A stretch of 14,848 nt of DNA from Firmicutes bacterium UBA6418 (GCA_002439735.1 DJPG01000023.1:2098-16945); one strand, 5' to 3'; positions 1 to 6,990 are shown, counted from the stretch's first letter. The notes: generated by a model not told the origin, from the sequence alone. Program-made: numbers and translations.

Positions 1-444
1 GAGATCTGGAACGATACAGACGGCAAGGTGGATATCTTCGTTGCCGGAGTCGGTACCGGCGGCACACTTTCCGGTGTTGGCGAATATCTGAAGAGTCAGA
101 ATCCGAACGTCAAAGTCGTCGCGGTAGAACCGGCGAGCTCTCCGGTACTGTCCAAGGGCGTGGCAGGACCGCACAAGATTCAGGGTATCGGCGCGGGATT
201 TATACCGGAAACACTGGACACGAAAATTTATGATGAGATCATTCCGGTTGAAAATGAAGATGCCTTCGCGATGGGAAAGAGACTGGCAAGAAAGGCCGGC
301 GTTCTGGTCGGCATTTCCTCCGGCGCAGCGGTTCACGCGGCGAGAGAACTGGCAAAGAGACCGGAAAACAGGGGAAAAGTTATCGTCGCGCTTCTGCCGG
401 ATACCGGCGAACGGTATCTGTCAACACCGATGTTCGAGGACTAA
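1..444 (+). CDS. cysK: Cysteine synthase A (O-acetylserine sulfhydrylase), 3' part
   Basis: PLP enzyme that makes L-cysteine from O-acetylserine and sulfide in the cytoplasm. The frame is open from base 1, so the N-terminal half with the PLP lysine lies outside the window; 147 residues are visible. Seen: the glycine-rich phosphate-binding loop GVGTGGTLSGVG near the start of the fragment, the family stretch GPHKIQGIGAGF, the ISSGAA loop that contacts PLP, and the usual end DTGERYLSTPMF. Length and order match the C-terminal half of CysK. The Rrf2 regulator gene starts 69 bases after the stop with no terminator between, so the two are probably co-transcribed. Arginine codons are largely AGA, as in the kce gene of this window, which I read as a mark of strong expression. 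A CBS-like paralogue is less likely given the strict CysK motifs. Confidence 0.93.
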   Translation, partial: EIWNDTDGKVDIFVAGVGTGGTLSGVGEYLKSQNPNVKVVAVEPASSPVLSKGVAGPHKIQGIGAGFIPETLDTKIYDEIIPVENEDAFAMGKRLARKAGVLVGISSGAAVHAARELAKRPENRGKVIVALLPDTGERYLSTPMFED

Positions 445-513
445 AAGCGGCAGAACGCAGGAGTAGAGTGATTTAAGAGCAGAAAAAACAAGAATGGAGA
501 AAAGAAGAACGTT

Positions 514-951
514 ATGAAGATTTCAACGAAAGGACGTTATGCACTGCGCATGATGATCGACCTTGCGGAGCATCAGGGCGACGGCTTCGTTGCCTTGAAA
601 GACACGGCGCGGCGCCAGAATATTTCAAAAAAATATCTGGAACAGATCGTGCCGATCCTGAACCGTTCCGATTTTCTCTATACCAATCGGGGTTATCAAG
701 GCGGTTACCGGCTGGCAAGAAAGCCACGGGAATATACGGTGCGTGAGATCCTGGAGTTGACCGAAGGCGGTCTGGCACCGGTGGCCTGCTTGGATCGTGA
801 TGCCGGACTTTGTGACCGCAGTGAATTCTGCGTGACGCTTCCGATGTGGAAGGGACTGCAGAAAGTCATCGAGGATTATCTGGAAAACATCACACTGCAG
901 GATCTGGTCGAACAGCAGCAGGAGTTGTACGCGAATAATTACGTGATCTAA
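514..951 (+). CDS. Rrf2-family transcriptional regulator (CymR/IscR-like) with CX7CX5C cysteine motif
   Basis: DNA-binding regulator, 145 residues, the normal length for Rrf2 proteins. It begins MKISTKGRYALRMM, the family signature; the recognition helix is near residues 38-52 (ISKKYLEQIVPIL) and the wing is RGYQGGYRLA (59-68). Three cysteines, C92, C100 and C106, give CX7CX5C. In IscR, NsrR and RirA, cysteines in this place hold an Fe-S cluster; Bacillus CymR, which senses cysteine status by binding CysK, lacks the triad. So this protein joins an IscR/RirA-like sensor motif to a CymR-like position beside cysK. A GGAGA ribosome site lies at 496-500, rather far (13 bases) from the ATG. No iscS/nifU genes follow; transcription appears to stop at the hairpin at 992-1031. 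The family is certain; whether it senses Fe-S status or cysteine supply is inference. Confidence 0.92.
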   Translation: MKISTKGRYALRMMIDLAEHQGDGFVALKDTARRQNISKKYLEQIVPILNRSDFLYTNRGYQGGYRLARKPREYTVREILELTEGGLAPVACLDRDAGLCDRSEFCVTLPMWKGLQKVIEDYLENITLQDLVEQQQELYANNYVI

Positions 952-991
952 AGGTCAGACATTTTTCCATATAGACAAGCTGTTAAATAGG

Positions 992-1031
992 CTGTGGACG
1001 TTGGTCAGAAGATCAGCGCCCACAGTTTTTT
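992..1031 (+). terminator. Rho-independent terminator of the cysK-rrf2 unit
   Basis: A long hairpin: CTGTGG (992-997) pairs with CCACAG (1020-1025), continued inward by a CG/CG pair after an A/C mismatch and by TTGGTC with GATCAG, closing on an AGAA tetraloop. Six T residues follow at 1026-1031. It sits 41 bases after the Rrf2 stop and faces the opposing terminator of the minus-strand gene. Confidence 0.88.
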
Positions 1032-1046
1032 GATTTCAAAAAATCG

Positions 1047-1082
1047 AAAAGGACGCCGAGGCAAAAAAACGGCATCCTTTTT
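1047..1082 (-). terminator. Rho-independent terminator of the minus-strand ferritin-like gene
   Basis: GGACGCCG (1051-1058) faces CGGCATCC (1070-1077), flanked by AAAA and TTTTT. Read on the minus strand the single mismatch becomes a G-U pair, so the stem is unbroken there, and the complement of the A-rich stretch 1038-1050 supplies the T tract. It lies 22 bases past the stop of the minus-strand gene. Confidence 0.8.
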
Positions 1083-1104
1083 GCGTCACCGTGAGCTGCG
1101 CAGG

Positions 1105-1539
1105 TCAGAGATAGGCGCGCAGGCGGGCGGCCAGATCAGCTTCGCAGGTGATCAGCTCTCTGGCGATCTTTTTCGATTCCCGGTCCGCGTTCTTGTACTG
1201 GTTCAAATAACGGCAGAGCGATTTGACGCCCATGTTGCAGCCATCGGTGATCAGGTCGGCGATCGTGTTGTCGCCGGCGTCGACAGCCATCATGACGTTC
1301 GTCTTGACCCAAGACATGGTCTTGGCCATGGGATTCGGCTCTTTTCCCGCGTCATCGTATTGATTGAGCAGACGGTGCGTTTCGCTTCCGAGACGCTGGT
1401 GTTCCTCCTTTGCGGAGATGAGCATCTCCATCAGGTTCTGATCCTGCGTTTCATCGAGGATCTCATCGATGGAACAAACGCCCATCTTGATCCCCGCGTT
1501 GCACTCACGCAGAAGCTTAATGGTATCTTCTTGAGCCAT
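1105..1539 (-). CDS. Small ferritin-like-fold protein of unknown function (DUF2383-like)
   Basis: A 144-residue, largely helical protein starting MAQEDTIKLLREC. I chose the ATG at 1537-1539 because a perfect AAGGAGG (complement of 1546-1552) stands 6 bases upstream; the longer reading frame has no such site. The pattern of four amphipathic helices with scattered Glu and His (EILDE near 26-30, EEHQRLGSETH at 45-55, CEADLA near 132-137) resembles ferritin-like bundle proteins of the DUF2383 type that are common and unexplained in gut and soil Clostridia. Cysteines occur at 13, 22, 101, 109 and 132. No signal peptide or membrane segment is visible. Neighbours on both sides point the other way and it has its own terminator, so it is a single-gene unit. 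No function is established; a stress or metal-binding role is only a guess. Confidence 0.78.
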   Translation of the reverse strand: MAQEDTIKLLRECNAGIKMGVCSIDEILDETQDQNLMEMLISAKEEHQRLGSETHRLLNQYDDAGKEPNPMAKTMSWVKTNVMMAVDAGDNTIADLITDGCNMGVKSLCRYLNQYKNADRESKKIARELITCEADLAARLRAYL

Positions 1540-1645
1540 ATTTTTCCTCCTTCTGTATACAGGCTGATAAACCATAGTATGGACAATTTCCGCGAAAATA
1601 AACCGGCGGCCTCGCAGGATAGCAGTGGATTTTGCGGCGCGGGTA

Positions 1646-1654
1646 TGCTATACT
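1646..1654 (+). promoter_or_regulatory. Extended -10 promoter of the flavoprotein-B6 kinase operon
   Basis: TGCTATACT matches the extended -10 element TGnTATAAT with one change (five of six in the -10 hexamer). No convincing -35 box lies 16-18 bases upstream. A start near 1661 would leave a leader of about 30 bases before the ribosome site at 1676-1682. Confidence 0.6.
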
Positions 1655-1675
1655 AAACGATGTATGAACATATGC

Positions 1676-1682
1676 AAGGAGG
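1676..1682 (+). promoter_or_regulatory. Ribosome binding site that sets the flavoprotein start
   Basis: AAGGAGG, a full match to the anti-Shine-Dalgarno sequence, 7 bases before the ATG at 1690. It rules out the longer frame from the ATG at 1660, because the extra ten residues would be encoded across this site and across the probable transcript start. Confidence 0.9.
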
Positions 1683-1689
1683 TTTCGAC

Positions 1690-3069
1690 ATGAAACATTA
1701 TGATATTATCATCGTCGGCGCAGGTCCGGGCGGCATCTTCGCGGCGTATGAACTGCAAAAACTGGATCCACGGCTGAAGACTGCGGTGTTTGAGGCCGGA
1801 CACAGTCTGGAAAAGCGCAAATGTCCGATCGACGGCAAGAAAATAAAAAGCTGCATCAAATGCAAGAGCTGTTCCATCATGAGCGGTTTTGGCGGTGCCG
1901 GCGCGTTTTCGGACGGCAAATACAATATCACCAACGATTTCGGCGGAACGCTGCATGAACATATCGGCAGGGAACAGGCTCTGGATTTGATGAAATACGT
2001 GGATACGATCAACATGACCCATGGCGGCGAGGGCGCGAGGATTTTCTCGACTGCGCAGACAAAGTATAAAAAGATCTGCATGCAGAACGGACTGAAGTTG
2101 TTGGACGCTTCGGTTCGTCATCTGGGAACGGATCTGAACTATGTGGTTCTGGAAAACCTGTATCGCGAACTGAAAGACAGCGTCGACTTCTATTTCGATA
2201 CGCCGGTGCAGTCGATCGCGCGCGATACGGATGGTTATCGCGTCTTTACGGATGATGAGGAATATCACTGCGCGAAGTGCATCGTTTCGGTTGGCCGCAG
2301 CGGCAGCAAGTGGATGGAGAAAATTTGCGAAGAACTGAACATCAAGACCATGTCCAACCGCGTTGATCTTGGCGTGCGGGTGGAACTTCCGTCGGTGATC
2401 TTTTCGCACCTGACCGACGAGTTGTATGAGAGTAAGATTGTCTACCGAACCAAGCAGTTTGAGGACAGTGTGCGGACGTTCTGCATGAACCCGAACGGCA
2501 TCGTGGTCAATGAAAATACCAACGGCATTGTAACCGTCAACGGACACAGCTACGAGGACGCGGAGCATCATACGGAGAATACCAACTTCGCGCTGCTGGT
2601 CTCTAAGCATTTTTCAGAGCCGTTTAAGGACAGCAACGGTTACGGCGAGAGCATCGCCAGACTTTCCAATATGCTGGGCGGCGGAGTTATTGTACAGCGC
2701 TTCGGCGATCTGGAACGCGGGCGCAGAAGCACCGAGAAGAGGCTGGAAAAGAGCATGGTCATACCGACGCTTTCGGCAACGCCGGGTGACCTGAGCCTGG
2801 TATTGCCGAAACGGATCCTGGACGGCATCATCGAGATGATCCATGCGCTGGATAAGATCGCGCCGGGAACCGCCAACGACGATACGCTGCTGTACGGCGT
2901 AGAAGTCAAGTTTTATAATATGGAAGTCGAGCTTGACGAGCATCTGGAATGCAGCCACAAGGGGCTGTATATCATCGGAGACGGCAGCGGCGTGACCCAT
3001 TCGCTTTCGCACGCGTCGGCAAGCGGCGTCTTTGTGGCGCGTGATATCTGCGCGCGGCAGGAAGCGTAA
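1690..3069 (+). CDS. NAD(P)/FAD-dependent oxidoreductase, uncharacterised COG2509-type
   Basis: A 459-residue flavoprotein. The N-terminal dinucleotide-binding fold is clear: MKHYDIIIVGAGPGG with GAGPGG at residues 10-15 and the acidic end of the second strand in VFEAGHS (33-39). A motif with four cysteines, C45, C55, C58 and C61 (CX9CX2CX2C), leads into SGFGGAGAFSDGKYN (65-79), the hallmark of this family of uncharacterised FAD-dependent dehydrogenases. A C-terminal GDGSG segment (near 438-442) closes the FAD site, as in related two-domain flavoproteins. No signal peptide or membrane helix, so cytoplasmic. The pyridoxamine kinase gene follows after 24 bases, so the two share a transcript. 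Substrate and reaction are not known for the family; the cysteine cluster could hold a metal or Fe-S centre or act in redox chemistry, but that is inference. Confidence 0.88.
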   Translation: MKHYDIIIVGAGPGGIFAAYELQKLDPRLKTAVFEAGHSLEKRKCPIDGKKIKSCIKCKSCSIMSGFGGAGAFSDGKYNITNDFGGTLHEHIGREQALDLMKYVDTINMTHGGEGARIFSTAQTKYKKICMQNGLKLLDASVRHLGTDLNYVVLENLYRELKDSVDFYFDTPVQSIARDTDGYRVFTDDEEYHCAKCIVSVGRSGSKWMEKICEELNIKTMSNRVDLGVRVELPSVIFSHLTDELYESKIVYRTKQFEDSVRTFCMNPNGIVVNENTNGIVTVNGHSYEDAEHHTENTNFALLVSKHFSEPFKDSNGYGESIARLSNMLGGGVIVQRFGDLERGRRSTEKRLEKSMVIPTLSATPGDLSLVLPKRILDGIIEMIHALDKIAPGTANDDTLLYGVEVKFYNMEVELDEHLECSHKGLYIIGDGSGVTHSLSHASASGVFVARDICARQEA

Positions 3070-3093
3070 AAAAGCGGAAAAGGGAGGAACAAC

Positions 3094-3921
3094 ATGGTAC
3101 CAATCAACGGAAGCGGTCTCAAACGTGTCGCACTTCTGAACGACCTTTCCTGCTTCGGGAAATGCTCACTGACCGTATCCATCCCGATCATTTCTTCCTA
3201 TGGGATCGAAACCGTTCCGCTGCCGACGGCGGTGCTGTCGACGCACACCGGGGGCTTTGACCGCTTTGTGATGCGGGATATGACGGAAGAGATGTGGCAG
3301 ATCGCCGAGCATTGGAAAGAAATGAACATGCAGTTTGACTGCATTTATACGGGATTTTTCTGCACGATCGAGCAGATCGCGTTTGCGCGGCAGTTTATCC
3401 GTGATTTTTCGGGATCGCAGACGATCGTGCTGTCCGATCCGGTCTTGGGGGACAACGGCAGCCTGTATTCCTGCTTTTCGGAGGAATTCGCAGCCGAAAT
3501 GCGCGAACTCTGCGAAATGGCGGATATCATTACGCCGAACCGTACGGAAGCAAGACTTTTGCTCGGAACCGCGGCGGATGATGAAGCGGTCAGCAATGAA
3601 GAACTGCTGGAAGGTCTGCGCAATCCGAATGTTGTCATTACCAGCGTGCGCCGCGGTGACAAGATCGGTTATCTGGCGCGTCTGGACGATGAGATCGTAC
3701 GAATCGAAAAACCGATGGTACACCGGCAGCTGCATGGAACCGGGGATGTTTTTACGTCCGCGCTGTGCGGAGAGGTGCTCAGCGGTGCGGACATGCGACA
3801 GGCCGTCATCCATGCGGCGGAATTCTGCGACCATGCGATCCAAGACACGGCAGCCTACCTGCCGGCCCACTGGTATGGGCTCTGCTTTGAAGAGGAACTG
3901 AAAAAGAAAAAAAGAAGATAA
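3094..3921 (+). CDS. Pyridoxamine/pyridoxal kinase (PdxY/PdxK-type)
   Basis: ATP-dependent kinase of the ribokinase fold that phosphorylates B6 vitamers in the salvage route to PLP. The 275 residues match the family length. Seen: the N-terminal stretch NDLSCFGKCSLTVSIP (16-31), typical of clostridial B6 kinases; TAVLSTHTGGF (45-55) at the substrate pocket; SDPVLGDNG in the middle; ITPNRTEA (146-153); and the anion-hole motif HGTGDVF (214-220), in which D218 is the expected catalytic base. A GGGAGG ribosome site (3082-3087) lies 6 bases before the ATG. It ends in a run of lysines and is closed by the hairpin at 3952-3994. It is the second gene of an operon with the COG2509-type flavoprotein. 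The choice among PdxY, PdxK and a broader-range kinase cannot be made from sequence alone. Confidence 0.9.
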   Translation: MVPINGSGLKRVALLNDLSCFGKCSLTVSIPIISSYGIETVPLPTAVLSTHTGGFDRFVMRDMTEEMWQIAEHWKEMNMQFDCIYTGFFCTIEQIAFARQFIRDFSGSQTIVLSDPVLGDNGSLYSCFSEEFAAEMRELCEMADIITPNRTEARLLLGTAADDEAVSNEELLEGLRNPNVVITSVRRGDKIGYLARLDDEIVRIEKPMVHRQLHGTGDVFTSALCGEVLSGADMRQAVIHAAEFCDHAIQDTAAYLPAHWYGLCFEEELKKKKRR

Positions 3922-3951
3922 GAAGACAACAAAACCACATGTTTGATTATG

Positions 3952-3994
3952 AACTCTGTGTGAATCTCGAAAGGAACAAAGCACAGAGTTTTTT
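3952..3994 (+). terminator. Rho-independent terminator after the B6 kinase gene
   Basis: AACTCTGTG (3952-3960) pairs perfectly with CACAGAGTT (3982-3990) around a 21-base loop, and the 3' arm runs into a T tract ending at 3994. It lies 30 bases after the kinase stop. Confidence 0.85.
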
Positions 3995-4050
3995 GTGTGG
4001 ATTTTTTTGAATATATTCCTTGCACAGCAGACTTGCAATCCGCACAAGGA

Positions 4051-4072
4051 TATGCTAAGATTATGCTAAAAT
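4051..4072 (+). promoter_or_regulatory. Tandem extended -10-like repeats upstream of the LTA synthase gene
   Basis: Two adjoining 11-base copies, TATGCTAAGAT and TATGCTAAAAT, differ at one base. Each contains a TGC followed by a -10-like hexamer (TAAGAT, TAAAAT); the second, TGCTAAAAT at 4064-4072, is the better extended -10. No good -35 box is seen at normal spacing. The ATG lies 51 bases beyond the second copy. Confidence 0.5.
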
Positions 4073-4123
4073 CACGTTAAGAAACCAAAGAAATTTGAGA
4101 TTTGGGATCGATGAGGGGAAACA

Positions 4124-6067
4124 ATGAAGCACAAGAGTTATCGGCACTGCGAAAAGCAGGAGCAGACGAAGAAACTTTTTTTTCACGCGGGGATTTTGTT
4201 TTTGGTCATCCTGCTGTATGAAATGATCTTGCGGACAGACACAGTCGGAAAACTGCAGGGCGGAGCGCCTCTGCAGAGCTTTCTGATCCTGCTTGTGATG
4301 TCTGCTTTTTTTGCGCTTCTGCTTGCGGCGATCAGCGGCCTGTTCAGCCGCAGGGTCGAACGCAATATCCTGACGACGCTCATTATCACGTTGGCCGTGG
4401 TCTACGCCTCCCAGATCGTCTATTATGATATTTTCCGGACCTTCTACACGACCTATTCCATGTTCAACGGCGGGCAGGTGGCGGAATTTCAGGGCATCAT
4501 CTGGCAGACGATCTTAGAAAAATGGCTGCCGCTTCTGCTGATCGCGCTGGCTTGCACGGCGGCGGTGATCGCAGTCCGCAGGAAACGCTTCCTGCTGCAC
4601 GGACTGAACCGGAAGGCGATCTGTTTGACTGTTCCGGTCCTGCTTTTATGTTTGGGGCTGATGCAGGTGCTGGTGTTTACAGGGGAGCGCGGGAACGGTA
4701 GTGCCTACAGCTATTATACACAGGTGAACGAGATCAAGGGCTCGGTCAAAAGCTTCGGATTGCTGACGGCAGATGTGTTGGACGCTGGAAGACTTGCGGC
4801 ACGTAAGATCGATCAGACGATCCGAAACGACGCCGATGAAGAGGCAATCGCGGAACTGGACGCCTGGTTCGCAGAGCGGCAGCCGCAACGGACGAATGAA
4901 AAAACTGGTATTTTTAAGGGAAAGAATCTGATTCTAATCACCGCCGAGAGCTTCACGGATTTCGCGGTCAGCGAAACCTATACGCCGACTCTATATCGGC
5001 TTCAGAACGAAGGCTTTCGCTTTGAAAACTACTATAATCCGGTCTGGGGCGTCAGCACCTCGGACGGAGAATACCTCAACCTTGTGGGTCTGATCCCAGA
5101 GTCCGGAGTCTGGTCGATGACAGAATCGGCAAAGAACGCACTGCCGTTTACACTGGCACATCAGTTCGCGAAGCTGGGATATCAGGCAAAAGCCTATCAT
5201 GACCACAGTATCAAATTTTATCATCGCACGAAGACGCATCCAAACCTGGGCTATGATTTTGACGGACAGGGCGGAAGCTATGAATTCACGCATACCTGGC
5301 CGGAATCCGACTTGGAAATGGTCGATCAGACAACCGCGGATTTCCTGACACCGGACGCGGAAGGAAACATCCAGCCTTTCCATGTGTACTATCTGACCGT
5401 GAGCGGGCACATGGAATATAACTTCTGGGATCAACAGATGTCGATCAAGCATCAGGAGGACGTGGCGGATATGCCGGTGTCAGAGACCTGCAAAGCCTAC
5501 ATGGCGGCAAATATGGAGTTCGATCAGGCCGTGGAGCTTCTGCTTCAAAGGCTGGATGAGGCCGGTGCGCTACAGGATACAGTGATCGCTATTGCCGGAG
5601 ATCACTATCCGTATGCGCTCAAAGACGAACAGATCGCGGAGCTGAAACGATATGTGACCGGGCGCGAACTTGACAACGCATACGAAAAATTCCGCAGCTC
5701 ACTGATCATCTGGACACCGGGTATGCAGGCGGAAACCGTCGAAAAAGTCGGATCCAATCTGGATATTCTGCCGACGCTGATCAATCTCTTCGGTTTGGAC
5801 CAAACCTCCGGCAAATATCTGATGGGACAAGACCTGTTCGATACGAATCGAGAAGGCTTGGCAGTCTTTGAGGATCAGACCTGGATCACCGATCGAGGTC
5901 GGCGCGAGATCCTGGCTTCGGAGGAAGATCCAAAGACGCAGGACTATGTGCGGCAGACGGATGAAACGGTGATGCAGATGTTCCGTTATTCCAAAATGAT
6001 CTTGGATGAGGATTACTACCGGCATCTTGCCGCAGACGACTCGCAAACATCTATCATAAAATCATAA
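4124..6067 (+). CDS. LTA synthase family protein (membrane sulfatase-type glycerolphosphate transferase)
   Basis: A 647-residue membrane enzyme with the LtaS plan. Five predicted membrane helices lie near residues 20-37, 52-74, 81-101, 135-152 and 165-186, followed by a linker and a large extracellular alkaline-phosphatase/sulfatase domain from about 265. Metal and catalytic residues can be placed by comparison with LtaS: E275 in ITAESFTDF, the nucleophile threonine T312 in VSTSDGE, and the D493-H494 pair in IAGDHYPYAL; YHDHS and the GHMEYNFWD region add further likely metal ligands. LtaS polymerises glycerolphosphate from phosphatidylglycerol onto a lipid anchor; a member could instead be a primase or modify other glycans. 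A GAGGGG ribosome site (4113-4118) precedes the ATG. It is a single-gene unit between terminators. The family is certain, the exact product less so. Confidence 0.9.
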   Translation: MKHKSYRHCEKQEQTKKLFFHAGILFLVILLYEMILRTDTVGKLQGGAPLQSFLILLVMSAFFALLLAAISGLFSRRVERNILTTLIITLAVVYASQIVYYDIFRTFYTTYSMFNGGQVAEFQGIIWQTILEKWLPLLLIALACTAAVIAVRRKRFLLHGLNRKAICLTVPVLLLCLGLMQVLVFTGERGNGSAYSYYTQVNEIKGSVKSFGLLTADVLDAGRLAARKIDQTIRNDADEEAIAELDAWFAERQPQRTNEKTGIFKGKNLILITAESFTDFAVSETYTPTLYRLQNEGFRFENYYNPVWGVSTSDGEYLNLVGLIPESGVWSMTESAKNALPFTLAHQFAKLGYQAKAYHDHSIKFYHRTKTHPNLGYDFDGQGGSYEFTHTWPESDLEMVDQTTADFLTPDAEGNIQPFHVYYLTVSGHMEYNFWDQQMSIKHQEDVADMPVSETCKAYMAANMEFDQAVELLLQRLDEAGALQDTVIAIAGDHYPYALKDEQIAELKRYVTGRELDNAYEKFRSSLIIWTPGMQAETVEKVGSNLDILPTLINLFGLDQTSGKYLMGQDLFDTNREGLAVFEDQTWITDRGRREILASEEDPKTQDYVRQTDETVMQMFRYSKMILDEDYYRHLAADDSQTSIIKS

Positions 6068-6068
6068 A

Positions 6069-6137
6069 AAGCAAAAGGGCATAGAAGACGGAACGAAGCA
6101 GCACGCGGCATTTCCGATCCGAAGTGCCTTTTTGCTT
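6069..6137 (+). terminator. Probable terminator after the LTA synthase gene
   Basis: The 13-base arm at 6069-6081 (AAGCAAAAGGGCA) pairs with 6125-6137 (TGCCTTTTTGCTT) with one G-U pair. The 43-base interior holds a second short stem, CGGAA (6089-6093) with TTCCG (6112-6116). It begins directly after the stop codon. The large loop and the T tract placed inside the arm make this less classical than the other terminators here. Confidence 0.55.
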
Positions 6138-6212
6138 CCTATGAGACGATGCAAAGAAAGTGAAAAGACCGGGCGGAGGACTAAAATAATCATGGCATTC
6201 GTGACACCGCTT

Positions 6213-6221
6213 TGCTATAAT
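6213..6221 (+). promoter_or_regulatory. Extended -10 promoter of the Fic-fold gene
   Basis: TGCTATAAT is a perfect extended -10 element. The expected -35 region (about 6193-6198) does not match consensus. Start of transcription near 6228 leaves a short leader with an AAAGGAT ribosome site at 6247-6253, 8 bases before the ATG at 6262. Confidence 0.68.
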
Positions 6222-6261
6222 AAAAAGAAAGAAGCGCTGCAGTGGGAAAGGATAAAAGATC

Positions 6262-6990
6262 ATGATCCGAAAAATCAGAAAAAATCTCGTGATACTGCAA
6301 AACCGCAGACCGTTTTCGCCGCAGGTCACGAAATATCTGGAAAGCGTGGAACAGCTGGACTGGCTGTATCTGAACCTGAAGCTGGACGGAAGCCCGCTGA
6401 GCCGGGAACAGATCCACGGGATCCTGCATGGCGACTGCGTCAGTGACGCCCGTGTCAGCGACCATGTATTGATCCGCCGGCTGGATACAGCCAGGAGGCG
6501 ACTCTATGACTGTGTGGAAAGCGAAATGCCGATTGGACCGGAGCTGATCCTGGGACTGGCGGGATTGCTTGCCGGAACCGATCACGAAAGCGGTCTGCTG
6601 CGAAAAACGACGCCGCCGCTGCTTGAATATGGCTATACGCCGCCCTTGCCGTCGGAACTGCCCGAAGAGCTGGATGCGTATGTTGCCTTTGCAAATCATA
6701 AAAAAGACTTTGAGGATCCATTCGACAAAGCCGCTCTGCTGCATTTTCGCATGATCGAACTTTATCCTTTCCGCGAGCATAATGGGTTTCTTGCACGGCT
6801 GCTGATGGAATATCATCTCCTCAAGGCAGGTTTTCCGCTTTCGACCTTCGATCTGGATGAAAGCACCTATAACCGCATGGTTATTGCCTGGCTCAAAAAA
6901 AAGGAGAGCGCCGCGCTGACGGAAGCACTGGAAAGGGCTTGTCTGGCGCGCACGGAGTTTATGATGCGGTTGACCGCCTATGAAAATTAG
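6262..6990 (+). CDS. Fic-fold protein with degenerate active site (likely pseudoenzyme)
   Basis: A 242-residue soluble protein with the layout of stand-alone Fic (Fido) proteins: an N-terminal helix comparable to the inhibitory helix (LNLKLDGSPLS, 37-47), a flap region GLLRKTTPPLLEYGYTPPLP (111-130), and the core motif at 168-179. Active Fic AMPylases carry HPFx(D/E)GNGRxxR. Here the residues read Y-P-F-R-E-H-N-G-F-L-A-R: catalytic His is Tyr168, the first loop Gly is His173, and the phosphate-binding Arg is Phe176, while P, F, E, N, G and the last R remain. The inhibitory motif (S/T)xxxE(G/N) reads N38-x-x-x-D42-G43. The frame is intact, with its own promoter and ribosome site, so it does not look like a decaying pseudogene. 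AMP transfer is unlikely; a binding or altered transferase role is inference. No antitoxin partner gene is adjacent. Confidence 0.85.
   Translation: MIRKIRKNLVILQNRRPFSPQVTKYLESVEQLDWLYLNLKLDGSPLSREQIHGILHGDCVSDARVSDHVLIRRLDTARRRLYDCVESEMPIGPELILGLAGLLAGTDHESGLLRKTTPPLLEYGYTPPLPSELPEELDAYVAFANHKKDFEDPFDKAALLHFRMIELYPFREHNGFLARLLMEYHLLKAGFPLSTFDLDESTYNRMVIAWLKKKESAALTEALERACLARTEFMMRLTAYEN

Noticed and set aside
1572..1582. CCATAGTATGG inverted repeat between the divergent ferritin-like gene and flavoprotein operon
   Set aside because: Only five pairs around one base and no second copy; could be an operator but there is no support beyond symmetry.
994..1656. Plus-strand frame of 220 codons across the ferritin-like gene
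   Set aside because: It begins inside the terminator hairpin and is antisense to a gene with a perfect ribosome site and a family-like protein.
1684..1690. TTCGACA, the reverse of a Spo0A-type box, at the start of the flavoprotein gene
   Set aside because: A single seven-base match between ribosome site and start codon is expected by chance, and nothing else links this operon to sporulation.
1648..2610. Long minus-strand reading frame (320 codons) opposite the flavoprotein gene
   Set aside because: It mirrors a clear coding gene, shows no family motif and has no ribosome site; long antisense frames are common in this moderately G+C-rich DNA.
6132..6446. Possible small gene before and overlapping the Fic-fold gene, with GGAGG near 6175
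   Set aside because: It runs through the promoter and into a certain gene in another frame; the protein is low-complexity and charged, and the spacing to the ATG at 6192 is too long.
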